Notes: a model not told the origin generated them from the letters alone. Numbered from the stretch's first letter, positions 1 through 10,029 are shown. The stretch is DNA of 46,576 nucleotides from Comamonas sp. (GCA_015478895.1 JADMKK010000005.1:1-46576), one strand, 5' to 3'. Translations and numbers: made by a program.

Positions 1-42
1 AGCCACGGCTGGGTTTGGGGAAGCTCGCCCTGAAATTGATTT

Positions 43-1020
43 ATGCAACAACGCCAGTTAGCAACAAAAAATATTAGTAGTAATTTTCTGCAAGAATTCA
101 TGCTTGAAAAGGTCGAATTCAATTATGAAACCATGACTTGGAAAGCAAAGAAATTTTTATTGCCAAAATTTAATAATGATTATGTTTTATTAACACCGTG
201 CGAAATACTCACAAAAGATGATGCATGGATATCTCAAAATGGTTTGATTGAGGATTTTTCACACATTATTAGTTGTGTAACCAATGACGAACTAAGAGAT
301 AAATTATCAAACTATTTCACAAATAGCTTGCCATTAGAAAATGTAAGAAAGACAGATTTAAGAAATGCTGCCATCAATTCTATTGATAAATTTCCTCAAA
401 TAATAAATTATTATGTTCAGGAACAAGAAAAGAATAGAGATCTAGCCAAAAAAGATAATATTGAAAAAATAAATAACACTCAAACACTATTCGTAAATCA
501 ACTTACTTCTCTAGCAAACCTACTGAACAGTTCGGATTTTTACAAAACCTCTACCAATAGTTACATAGAGGGAATGAAAAGAATAGAACATTTAAAGCAT
601 GTAATAGAAAATCAAAATGGTTGGAGACTTCTTTATCTTTCTGGAAAACCAGTTGGTAAAGAGGAAGATTTACAGCTTATGTTTAAGCTAACTTGGTTTG
701 CAACCGCATATTCGTTTGATTCTGAAGTTAATAATGGTAGAGGCCCAGCAGATTTTATTGTCTCATATGGAAGCAAAGATAAATCTGTCATTGAGTTCAA
801 ACTGGCAAAAAGTTCATCTTTAGAAAAAAATATTATTAATCAGGCAGAAATATACTCAGATGCTGCAAAGGCGACACACCCACCAATTAAAGTAATTTTT
901 TATTTCAACAATGAAGAATATTTGAAAATAAAAAAATATTTAATTAAACATGAAATTTTAGATTGTAAAGATATCGTTCTAATCGATGCTAGCCCAAAGG
1001 AGTCAGCATCGAAAGCTTAA
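43..1020 (+). CDS. Putative PD-(D/E)XK nuclease-fold protein, AT-rich, possibly 5'-truncated
   Basis: The 325-residue product has a C-terminal region that reads as a PD-(D/E)XK nuclease core: GRGPADF (residues 232-238, D237), then VIEFKLAK (E251-x-K253), then a QxxxY motif (Q267, Y271), with acidic residues E207/E208 upstream. The N-terminal part (YVLLTPCEILTKDDAWI, about 47-63) resembles the front of uncharacterised restriction-like proteins, but I cannot name a family. Base composition is strikingly AT-rich against GC-rich neighbours, and codons end mostly in A or T, so it was probably acquired horizontally. The first ATG follows an in-frame TGA at 37-39 and has no clear Shine-Dalgarno. The GC-rich to AT-rich switch falls right at the start, so an N-terminal part may have been lost. 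A defence or DNA-cleavage role is inference only; no partner methylase or helicase is in the window. Confidence 0.6.
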   Translation: MQQRQLATKNISSNFLQEFMLEKVEFNYETMTWKAKKFLLPKFNNDYVLLTPCEILTKDDAWISQNGLIEDFSHIISCVTNDELRDKLSNYFTNSLPLENVRKTDLRNAAINSIDKFPQIINYYVQEQEKNRDLAKKDNIEKINNTQTLFVNQLTSLANLLNSSDFYKTSTNSYIEGMKRIEHLKHVIENQNGWRLLYLSGKPVGKEEDLQLMFKLTWFATAYSFDSEVNNGRGPADFIVSYGSKDKSVIEFKLAKSSSLEKNIINQAEIYSDAAKATHPPIKVIFYFNNEEYLKIKKYLIKHEILDCKDIVLIDASPKESASKA

Positions 1021-1101
1021 TAGAAAAAACCTAGAAATTCATAAATGCCGTAGTTATCTCTGCTGCTGCCTGCGGGGAAGCCATAAAGCAAGTTCTGCTC
1101 A

Positions 1102-1294
1102 ACATCCTGCGCGCGCAAGCGTCGCGCAGGATGTCCCCTTCGTGGAAGTCCTTCATATTTCCGGCGGCTGTTTGAGCGAAGCGACGCAGGAGCGAAGTCG
1201 AGTTCCGCCGGACAGCCGTCGGCAGACGCGCTTCTTTGGTGACTTTCTTGTCGCGAACAAGAAAGTTACTCGGCAGTCGGGCCGAGACCCGACC
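1102..1294. repeat. Composite hairpin repeat cassette, copy 1
   Basis: This is a non-coding cassette of consecutive inverted repeats. ACATCCTGCGCG (1102-1113) pairs perfectly with CGCGCAGGATGT (1123-1134). CCGGCGG and CGGCTGT then pair with CCGCCGG and ACAGCCG about 40 bases on. ACTTTCTTGT-CGCGA-ACAAGAAAGT is a perfect 10-bp stem, and GTCGGG-CCGAGA-CCCGAC closes the unit. The section from 1143 to 1294 recurs almost unchanged at 1533-1684. Open frames crossing it in several phases are by-products of its composition, not genes. Similar short repeats are scattered in many Comamonadaceae and Xanthomonadaceae genomes (recalled, not searched). Confidence 0.8.
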
Positions 1295-1348
1295 TCTGTC
1301 AACGACCACCCAGCAGAGACATAAAAGAAAACAGCCTCCTCACCCCAA

Positions 1349-1372
1349 CCCTCTCCCGTAAGCGGGCGAGGG
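1349..1372. repeat. CCCTCTCCCG hairpin repeat
   Basis: CCCTCTCCCG (1349-1358), loop TAAG, then CGGGCGAGGG (1363-1372) form a 10-bp stem with one mismatch, preceded by CTCACCCCAAC. This matches a palindromic repeat recalled as common in the intergenic DNA of many proteobacteria. It lies between the two copies of the composite cassette. Confidence 0.6.
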
Positions 1373-1389
1373 AGTAACACGCCCAAACA

Positions 1390-1428
1390 AAAAGGCTGTT
1401 AACTCCAAAGAAGAGTTAATAGCCTTTT
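1390..1428. repeat. Long stem-loop between repeat cassettes, terminator-like
   Basis: AAAAGGCTGTTAACTC (1390-1405) and GAGTTAATAGCCTTTT (1413-1428) form a 16-bp stem with a single G/T mismatch around the loop CAAAGAA. A-runs and T-runs at the ends would let it act as a bidirectional terminator, but no intact gene ends nearby. It may be another interspersed element. Confidence 0.6.
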
Positions 1429-1429
1429 A

Positions 1430-1476
1430 AGCCCCCAGCCCAATCACCACAAGGGCTACCAGCTATCAATCCCATA
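1430..1476. repeat. AGCCC...GGGCT / CAGCTAT short interspersed repeat, copy A
   Basis: The unit reads AGCCC, about 12 bases, then GGGCTACCAGCTATCAA. AGCCC and GGGCT form a short stem followed by the conserved tail CAGCTATCAA. Copies with the same order of blocks are at 1719-1765 and inside mutL at 43962-44009. Confidence 0.55.
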
Positions 1477-1500
1477 ACAACAATCAAAACAAAGCACCCC

Positions 1501-1684
1501 GCGCGCGCAAGCGTCGCGCTGGTTGTTCCTTGTGGAAGTCCCTCATATTTCCGGCGGCTGTTTGAGCGAAGCGACGCAGGAGCGAAGTCGAGTTCCGCCG
1601 GACAGCCGTCGGCAGACGCGCTTCTTTGGTGACTTTCTTGTCGCGAACAAGAAAGTTACTCGGCAGTCGGGCCGAGACCCGACC
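1501..1684. repeat. Composite hairpin repeat cassette, copy 2
   Basis: This is a direct repeat of the cassette at 1102-1294, offset by 390 bases. From 1533 to 1684 I see a single substitution against copy 1 (CCCTCAT for CCTTCAT). The leading GCGCG...CGCGC stem at 1503-1519 is kept, but its outer flanks differ and no longer pair fully. Such high identity implies recent duplication or active homogenisation. Confidence 0.8.
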
Positions 1685-1718
1685 AACAAAACCCAAAACA
1701 AAAAATAAAAGTAAAAAG

Positions 1719-1765
1719 TGCCTCTAGCCCAATCATAGAAAGGGCACCCAGCTATCAATTCCACA
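1719..1765. repeat. AGCCC...GGGC / CAGCTAT short interspersed repeat, copy B
   Basis: AGCCCAATCATAGAAAGGGC is followed by ACCCAGCTATCAATTCC, the same order of blocks as copy A. It lies directly after the second composite cassette, so each cassette copy region carries one of these short repeats. Nothing else was recognised between here and the gene at 1854. Confidence 0.55.
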
Positions 1766-1853
1766 TAATCCAAAAATTTGTATCAATGAAAACGACGATT
1801 GCCCCTTTCCCCACAACACCAAGAATGGTCTGTGTCTTGAAAGGAGATCAAAC

Positions 1854-2075
1854 ATGGCCCAGTACGTACTGAACAAGAACCAGCAACCCAATGGCGACTA
1901 CGAAGTCCACAACCAGTCCAACGGCTGTGACTGGCTGCCCGCGCCAGACAGCCAGGTGCCGCTGGGCACACACCACACCTGCCACTCGGCCATTACCGAG
2001 GCCAAGCAACAGTTGCCGCAATACGCCCGCGTGAACGGCTGTGTGCATTGCAGCCCGGCCTGCCACACCACGTGA
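1854..2075 (+). CDS. Small conserved Cys/His-containing protein
   Basis: This 73-residue protein has a strong ribosome binding site (AAAGGAGAT about seven bases before the ATG) and a terminator 28 bases after its stop, so it is a well-defined single-gene unit. It contains four cysteines in GCDWLP, HTCHSA and a C-terminal GCVHCSPACH, plus several histidines. The GCxxC/ACH tail could bind metal. There is no signal peptide or membrane segment, so a cytosolic location is likely. I recall similar short hypothetical proteins in Burkholderiales, but know no function. Its upstream region is the repeat mosaic, and a promoter could not be picked with confidence. Confidence 0.75.
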   Translation: MAQYVLNKNQQPNGDYEVHNQSNGCDWLPAPDSQVPLGTHHTCHSAITEAKQQLPQYARVNGCVHCSPACHTT

Positions 2076-2102
2076 GCGCCTGCGCCAACCAGCGCCCAGA
2101 AA

Positions 2103-2130
2103 AAAAAGCCAACTCAAGCGTTGGCTTTTT
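2103..2130. terminator. Bidirectional terminator between the small protein gene and parC
   Basis: AAAAAGCCAAC (2103-2113), loop TCAAGC, GTTGGCTTTTT (2120-2130) form a perfect 11-bp stem with A and T runs on both sides. It lies between two convergent genes and can serve both. Confidence 0.85.
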
Positions 2131-2150
2131 TTGTGACTGCAGCGCAGGGC

Positions 2151-4556
<2,406 letters not shown>

Positions 4557-4639
4557 GGTTTCTTAGTTCTTGGCAGCAGTGGCGGGCATCTCCTCCAACG
4601 CTTGCGCCCTGCTGGGTGGTTGTGCTGCGGCGCGCCAGA

Positions 4640-5515
4640 TCAGTTGGCAACTTCTCCAGCGACCGGAATCGTCATGCGAAAGCGGCTGTCATCGGTGGGG
4701 CTGCGCGTGAGTTGCGCATTGCCGCCGTACAGCCCTGTGCCATTGGCTGCCACCAGGGCAGGTTGTAAGCTGGTGTAAAGCGACATGACGGTTTTGACGT
4801 AATTTTGCGTTTCTTTGTACGGGGGAATCTTGTTGCCATAGCGTTGGACCGCGCCTTCGCCGGCGTTGTAGGCCGCCAGCACCAGGTCTGTGCGGTTGGG
4901 AAACAGGCTTTGCAGATAACGCACATAGCGCGCACTGACAGGGACGTTGATGGCCGGGTCTTTGAGCTTTTGCGCAATGCTACGCTTGGGGTCACCCGCC
5001 ACACCAAAGCGGGCGGCGGTGTCGGGGATGACCTGCATCAGCCCAATCGCGCCTTTGGGCGAGACTGCACCGGCGTTAAAACCCGACTCTGCGGTGGCAA
5101 TGGCTTTGAGCAACTGCTCATCCACCCCGTGCTTTTGCGCGGCATTGCGAATGTGATTGGCATGCTGCTGGTAGCCCTTGCTGCGCAAAAAGTAGCGCTC
5201 AGCCGCTGCGCGATCTACATCAGAGGCCTCGGCCAGACGTTCCGCAGACTTGCGTACATCGATGAGCAGGGGGCCATCGTCGTCATTGACCAAGGTACTC
5301 ATGGAGAAGCGGTGGTAGCGTGCATCCACTTTTTCGCTGGCGTAGTGCAGCACGCCGTCGTTGTCCACAAAAAACCAGGTGTCCGCCTGCGCCAGACACG
5401 CGCCGCTCAGACCCAGCACACCGATCACGGTGTGCAGCACCCATGCATGCAGACGGCCTACTGCTGGCCCACATGTATTGAATCTGGCTATGAAGGCTCG
5501 AGCTAAGTTAGTCAT
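4640..5515 (-). CDS. Periplasmic lytic transglycosylase, SLT domain
   Basis: The 291-residue protein has a hydrophobic N-terminal export segment (about 24-43, ending ACLAQA). A short DUF4124-like stretch follows (TWFFVDNDGVLHYAS), then a family 1 SLT domain from about 118. AIATAESGFNAGAVSPKGAI carries the catalytic glutamate E143, followed by GLMQVIPDTAARFG and the AYNAGEGAV motif. These enzymes cleave the MurNAc-GlcNAc bond of peptidoglycan non-hydrolytically, giving 1,6-anhydro ends. No lipobox is visible, so it is probably soluble or tethered by an uncleaved signal. It sits between parE (132 bases upstream) and parC (83 bases downstream), all on the minus strand, suggesting co-transcription. 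The gene symbol is left open because several Slt/Mlt types are possible. Confidence 0.88.
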   Translation of the reverse strand: MTNLARAFIARFNTCGPAVGRLHAWVLHTVIGVLGLSGACLAQADTWFFVDNDGVLHYASEKVDARYHRFSMSTLVNDDDGPLLIDVRKSAERLAEASDVDRAAAERYFLRSKGYQQHANHIRNAAQKHGVDEQLLKAIATAESGFNAGAVSPKGAIGLMQVIPDTAARFGVAGDPKRSIAQKLKDPAINVPVSARYVRYLQSLFPNRTDLVLAAYNAGEGAVQRYGNKIPPYKETQNYVKTVMSLYTSLQPALVAANGTGLYGGNAQLTRSPTDDSRFRMTIPVAGEVAN

Positions 5516-5647
5516 TACTCACATTTAAGCACCGAAGCTTGCAGGGACCACACCTTGCGCGGAAATACCGTGCAGAAGTTCAGCCCATCGCGCCCAGATG
5601 CTGAAGATGGTGCCAGACGAGATCGCATGCACGGCCAAAGCGTGGGC

Positions 5648-7627
5648 TTAGATGTCCACATCCACAGCATCACCATGCACTTCCATCAACTCGCGGCGGG
5701 AGGCGGCTTCGCCCTTGCCCATGAGCTGGCCAAAGATGTACGCCGATGCCGCGCTGTCCATACCGCTGACCTGCACAGGCAACAGGCGGCGCGTGTCAGG
5801 GTTGAGCGTGGTTTCCCACAGCTGCTCGGCATTCATCTCACCCAAGCCCTTGAAGCGGCTGATCTGGCATTTTTCACGCGCCACGCCTTCCTTGACGGCT
5901 TTATCGAGGATGGCTTTGAGTTCGCCCTCATCCAGCGCATACACCTTGGCAGCAGGTTTTTTGCCACGCGCGGGTACATCGACGCGGAACAGCGGCGGCA
6001 GCGCAATGCAGATATGGCCCGCTTCGATCAGCTTGGGAAAGTGCTTGAAGAAGAGCGTGAGCAGCAGCACCTGAATGTGGGATCCGTCCACGTCCGCATC
6101 ACTCAAGATGCAAATCTTGCCGTAGCGCAGGCCGCTCAAGTCCGGCGTGTCGTCCGGGCCATGCGGATCCACGCCAATCGCCACCGAAATGTCGTGGATT
6201 TCGTTGTTGGCAAACAGGCGGTCGCGGTCCACTTCCCATGTATTCAAGACCTTGCCGCGCAGGGGCAGCACGGCTTGCGTTTCTTTGTTGCGCCCCATCT
6301 TGGCCGAGCCACCGGCAGAGTCACCTTCCACCAGAAACACCTCGTTGACAGCCAAGTCGCGGCTTTCACAGTCGGTCAACTTGCCGGGCAGCACAGCCAC
6401 GCCGGAGCCTTTGCGCTTTTCAACTTTCTGGCCCGCCTTCTGGCGAATCTGCGCGGCCTTAATCGCCAGCTCGGCCAGCTTTTTACCGAACTCCACATGG
6501 GCGTTGAGCCACAGTTCCATGGCGGGCTTCACAAAGCCAGAAACCAGGCGCACCGCATCACGGCTGTTGAGCTTTTCCTTGACCTGCCCCTGAAATTGCG
6601 GGTCGAGCACCTTGGCACTCAGCACAAAACTGGCGCGGGCAAACACGTCGTCGGGCATGAGTTTCACGCCCTTGGGCAGCAGCGCGTGCAGCTCAATAAA
6701 GCCTTTGACTGCCTGGAACAAACCGTCGCGCAGACCGCTTTCGTGCGTGCCACCGGCGGTCGTCGGAATCAGGTTGACGTAGCTTTCGCGCACAGGCGCA
6801 CCCAGCTCGGTAAAAGCCAAGCACCAAGCTGCGCCCTCGCCTTCGCTGAAGGTGTCATTGTGTTTGTCGGCAAAGCCTTCGCCTTCCAGCAAGGGGATCA
6901 CGGGCTCGGCCACCAGTGTTTGCGAGAGGTAGTCTTTCAGCCCCCCCTTGTACTGCCACTGCTGAACGTCTTTGTTCTTCTCGTTGGTGAGCGTCACGCT
7001 CACGCCGGGCATGAGCACGGCCTTGGAGCGCAGCAGGTGCACCAGCTCACCCATCGGCAAGTTAGGGCTGTCAAAGTATTTGCCATCGGGCCAGGCGCGC
7101 ACGGTGGTGCCTTGCTTGCGATCACCGCTGGCACTGGCGCGGGTGGTCAGGGGCTCGACCACATCGCCGCCCGAGAAGGCCAGCGATGCCACTTTGCCTT
7201 CGCGAAATACGCAGACTTCCAGGCGCGTTGACAGCGCATTGGTCACAGACACGCCCACGCCGTGCAGGCCACCGGAGAAGCTGTACGCGCCGCCATTGCC
7301 TTTATCGAACTTGCCGCCTGCGTGCAGGCGGGTGAAGACCAGTTCCACCACGGGTGCGCCTTCTTCAGGGTGCAGGCCAAAGGGAATGCCACGGCCATCG
7401 TCTTCGACACTGACGGAGCCGTCGGTGTGCAAGGTGACTTTGATTTTTTTACCGAAACCGGCCAAGGCTTCGTCCGCCGCGTTGTCGATCACCTCTTGCA
7501 GGATGTGCAAGGGGTTGTCGGTGCGGGTGTACATGCCGGGGCGTTGCTTGACGGGCTCCAGGCCCTTGAGCACACGGATGGAGCCTTCGGAGTAACTGGA
7601 TGCGGGAGTTGAGGGTTTAGCTGCCAT
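5648..7627 (-). CDS. parE: DNA topoisomerase IV subunit B
   Basis: ParE is the ATPase subunit of topoisomerase IV. Visible blocks are VLKGLEPVKQRPGMY, the GHKL site EVIDNAADEALAG and VEDDGRGIP, the lid GGLHGVGVSVTNAL, the TOPRIM motif VEGDSAGGSAKMGRNKETQ with RGKVLN, and ILSDADVDGSHI. The open frame continues upstream to 7729, but I start at the ATG at 7627 (MAAKPSTPASS), which gives the usual family length of about 659 residues. The extra 34 residues would overlap the divergent transporter's leader. A strong Shine-Dalgarno is not obvious. First gene of the parE-transglycosylase-parC row. Confidence 0.95.
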   Translation of the reverse strand: MAAKPSTPASSYSEGSIRVLKGLEPVKQRPGMYTRTDNPLHILQEVIDNAADEALAGFGKKIKVTLHTDGSVSVEDDGRGIPFGLHPEEGAPVVELVFTRLHAGGKFDKGNGGAYSFSGGLHGVGVSVTNALSTRLEVCVFREGKVASLAFSGGDVVEPLTTRASASGDRKQGTTVRAWPDGKYFDSPNLPMGELVHLLRSKAVLMPGVSVTLTNEKNKDVQQWQYKGGLKDYLSQTLVAEPVIPLLEGEGFADKHNDTFSEGEGAAWCLAFTELGAPVRESYVNLIPTTAGGTHESGLRDGLFQAVKGFIELHALLPKGVKLMPDDVFARASFVLSAKVLDPQFQGQVKEKLNSRDAVRLVSGFVKPAMELWLNAHVEFGKKLAELAIKAAQIRQKAGQKVEKRKGSGVAVLPGKLTDCESRDLAVNEVFLVEGDSAGGSAKMGRNKETQAVLPLRGKVLNTWEVDRDRLFANNEIHDISVAIGVDPHGPDDTPDLSGLRYGKICILSDADVDGSHIQVLLLTLFFKHFPKLIEAGHICIALPPLFRVDVPARGKKPAAKVYALDEGELKAILDKAVKEGVAREKCQISRFKGLGEMNAEQLWETTLNPDTRRLLPVQVSGMDSAASAYIFGQLMGKGEAASRRELMEVHGDAVDVDI

Positions 7628-7803
7628 GGGCGCGGATTGTAATTCCGGCCACAGGTCGGTGCTGGATAAATCCACAGTAACCAAGATGGAACTCCGAGAA
7701 GAGCGGACACAAAAGCGGCATCGTGCCATTCGATGGCAGATTTATGCAAACCGTATCCCGCAAGTTGCAGCTTTTTTGGCCTGCCTTGGCTACATTGCTT
7801 CCC

Positions 7804-9039
7804 ATGCAAAATAATTCACAACAATCCACGCAACGCCTGCCCATGCTGCAAGTGCTGCTGTGCGGAGGCATGGTGGTGACGCTGGCCATGGGCATTCGCC
7901 ACGGTTTTGGCCTGTGGCTACTGCCGATTACGCAAGACATGGGCTGGACGCGCGAGAGCTTTTCGCTGGCGATTGCCATCCAGAACTTGTCCTGGGGCGT
8001 CTTTGGCATCTTTGTCGGCATGATTGCCGATCGCATTGGTGCTTTCAAGGTGCTGATTGGCGGTGCCCTGCTCTACGCGCTGGGGCTGGTGGGCATGGCG
8101 CTGGCCTCCACTACGCTGCTTTTTGCCATCTTTGCCGGGCTGGTGATTGGCGCGGCGCAGGCGGGCACCACCTACGCCGTCATTTATGGTGTGCTGGGCC
8201 GCCAGATTCCGCCCGAGCGCCGCAGCTGGGCCATGGGCGTGACAGCGGCAGCAGGCTCATTCGGACAATTTTTCATGGTGCCGGTGGAAGGTACGCTGAT
8301 TGCCAACTTTGGCTGGAGCAACGCGCTCTTAATTTTGGCGGCCATGGCGCTGATCATCTGCATTCTGGCGTTTGGCCTGCGTGAGCCGGGTTTTGCCGGC
8401 GGTGCAATGCCCAAGCGTGAGCAATCTATTGGCCAGGCGCTCAAAGAAGCGTGGACTAACCCCAGCTTTGTGCTGCTGCTGGCGGGCTACTTTGTCTGCG
8501 GCTTTCAGGTGATGTTCATTGGCGTACACATGCCCAGCTACCTGAAAGACTTTGACATGCCTCCCCACGTGGCCAGTGTTGGCTTGGCACTGGTGGGTTT
8601 GTTCAACATTTTTGGCACCTATCTGGCGGGCAATCTGGGACAGAAGTACCCCATGCACAAGCGCTATGTGCTCTCGGGCATTTACGGTATGCGCTCGGTA
8701 GTCACGATTCTCTTTTTGCTGGCACCGCTGTCCGAGTGGTCGGTGTACTTCTTCACTGCGGCCATGGGCTTTTTGTGGCTGTCCACCGTGCCGCTGACCA
8801 ATGCCACCATTGCACAAATCTTTGGCGTGCAGCATTTGTCCATGCTCGGCGGCTTTGTGTTCTTTAGCCACCAGATTGGCAGCTTCCTGGGTGTGTGGCT
8901 GGGCGGCTATCTTTATGACGCCAATGGCAACTACGACATGGTCTGGTACCTTTCGATTGCCTTGGGCGTGTTTGCTGCGCTGGTGAATCTGCCGGTGCGC
9001 GAAGCGCCACTGGTACGAAAAACTGCTGCACCCGCTTAA
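7804..9039 (+). CDS. Major facilitator superfamily transporter
   Basis: About 411 residues with some twelve hydrophobic segments make this an MFS permease of the inner membrane. The loop between TM2 and TM3 has the MFS signature form (GMIADRIGAFKVL), and a long cytoplasmic loop follows TM6 (GLREPGFAGGAMPKREQ). The sequence style (GLWLLPITQDMGWTRESFSLA) is that of the monocarboxylate/oxalate-formate antiporter-like group. The substrate is unknown. The frame is open from 7723, but I chose the ATG at 7804 because earlier codons encode no plausible membrane start and overlap the parE 5' region. A start at 7843 is also possible. It is divergent from parE. Confidence 0.85.
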   Translation: MQNNSQQSTQRLPMLQVLLCGGMVVTLAMGIRHGFGLWLLPITQDMGWTRESFSLAIAIQNLSWGVFGIFVGMIADRIGAFKVLIGGALLYALGLVGMALASTTLLFAIFAGLVIGAAQAGTTYAVIYGVLGRQIPPERRSWAMGVTAAAGSFGQFFMVPVEGTLIANFGWSNALLILAAMALIICILAFGLREPGFAGGAMPKREQSIGQALKEAWTNPSFVLLLAGYFVCGFQVMFIGVHMPSYLKDFDMPPHVASVGLALVGLFNIFGTYLAGNLGQKYPMHKRYVLSGIYGMRSVVTILFLLAPLSEWSVYFFTAAMGFLWLSTVPLTNATIAQIFGVQHLSMLGGFVFFSHQIGSFLGVWLGGYLYDANGNYDMVWYLSIALGVFAALVNLPVREAPLVRKTAAPA

Positions 9040-9040
9040 T

Positions 9041-9217
9041 ATGCACAGCATGACTGAGACTCAGATTGCTCCTTCCATTCACTACGCCCTGCAGCGCTTC
9101 TGGCTGCGGGCTGTAATCTGGGTAGTGGCGCTGGGCGCCATGGCAGCCGTCTTTGCATGGTATTTGCAGCCAGATTTGATGCTGACCCTCGCCGACCAAG
9201 TGTGGGCCTGCTTCTAA
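9041..9217 (+). CDS. Small single-pass membrane protein (58 residues)
   Basis: A short frame begins two bases after the transporter stop (MHSMTETQIAPSIHYALQ) and ends DQVWACF. It has one clear transmembrane helix (RAVIWVVALGAMAAVFAWYL, about 23-42), a short positive patch before it and a cysteine near the C-terminus. The second ATG at 9050 is an alternative start. Tight coupling to the transporter argues for a real gene. I recall similar short proteins next to transporters in Comamonadaceae but know no function. Confidence 0.6.
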   Translation: MHSMTETQIAPSIHYALQRFWLRAVIWVVALGAMAAVFAWYLQPDLMLTLADQVWACF

Positions 9218-9306
9218 TTCATCGCGTGGTTTTGGTTTTTTGCCAACCAACCCATTCGATGATGAGTGGTCTGTACATGTCGCAACCGTGCCGCTTCTGA
9301 ATTTTT

Positions 9307-9849
9307 ATGCAAACCACTTCTCCTCCTTCTGAATGGCTGGTGCGCTGGCAGCACCTGCTGGCACCACAAAGCCAAGTGCTGGATGTTGCCTGCGGCAGCG
9401 GGCGCCATGCTGCTTGGCTGGCAGCGATGGGCCACCAAGTTACTGGCATAGATAGGGACGCCGCTGCGCTCTCCCGCCTGCCTGAGGCCGTGACAGCAAT
9501 TGCGGCAGATATTGAAAACGGCCCGTGGCCCATTCCCGATCAAAAGTTTGATGCGGTCGTCGTGACCAATTATTTGTGGCGGCCTTTGTTGCCAACGCTG
9601 CTGGACACCGTGCGTGAGGGCGGATTGCTGTTTTACGAAACCTTTGCTCAAGGCAATGCAGACTACGGCAAGCCATCACGCCCAGACTTTCTACTGGCCC
9701 CCGGTGAATTGCTAGAAATCTGTCAAAACTGGCAAGTGCTGGCTTACGAGCAGGGCTTGCGCAGCCAGCCGGTGCGGGTGGTACAACGCATTGCAGCCAT
9801 AAAACCTGTGACTGGCAAAACCCCCAAGCCCTTAGCTTTGTGCGCTTAA
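9307..9849 (+). CDS. Class I SAM-dependent methyltransferase
   Basis: The 180-residue protein has the Rossmann-fold methyltransferase motifs. Motif I is VLDVACGSGRHAAWLA (about 24-39), the acidic residue of motif II is in VTGIDRDAAAL, IAADIENGPWP is the motif III region, and FDAVVVTNYLWRP is motif IV. It resembles TehB-like or Methyltransf_11/25 proteins of unknown substrate. The start ATG is 90 bases after the small membrane protein. It may be co-transcribed with the transporter pair, but spacing does not prove this. Confidence 0.85.
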   Translation: MQTTSPPSEWLVRWQHLLAPQSQVLDVACGSGRHAAWLAAMGHQVTGIDRDAAALSRLPEAVTAIAADIENGPWPIPDQKFDAVVVTNYLWRPLLPTLLDTVREGGLLFYETFAQGNADYGKPSRPDFLLAPGELLEICQNWQVLAYEQGLRSQPVRVVQRIAAIKPVTGKTPKPLALCA

Positions 9850-9920
9850 CTGTACAACCTTCGCGTCTCTTATCGCCCGTGTCTGCAACTCATTGATCCC
9901 TACTTTTTCGCAAGCAAAGG

Positions 9921-9930
9921 TGTCTAGACA
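9921..9930. promoter_or_regulatory. Perfect palindrome TGTCTAGACA upstream of dapA
   Basis: TGTCTAGACA is a perfect 10-bp palindrome followed six bases later by a further GTGTCT half. It lies about 100 bases before dapA in a 180-base gap and could be an operator for a dimeric regulator. This rests on symmetry alone. Confidence 0.25.
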
Positions 9931-10029
9931 AACAAAGTGTCTGCTGCATAGGGTCAATGTGCATCAATTGCATGCTGTATTGCCAAGCACTGTCGTTAGA
10001 ATGCCCTTTTCCTGTTTTTTCTTGCGGTC

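Noticed and set aside
1102..1684. A CRISPR array, considered because of repeated blocks
   Set aside because: There are only two copies, about 150 bases long, without regular short spacers or cas genes.
986..1773. Several open frames of 60-112 codons on both strands across the repeat cassettes
   Set aside because: The same peptides appear from both cassette copies in several phases, without ribosome binding sites. They follow from the repeat DNA itself and are not genes.
5555..7612. A 558-codon plus-strand frame and others opposite parE
   Set aside because: Antisense shadow of parE, with composition typical of GC-rich reverse frames.
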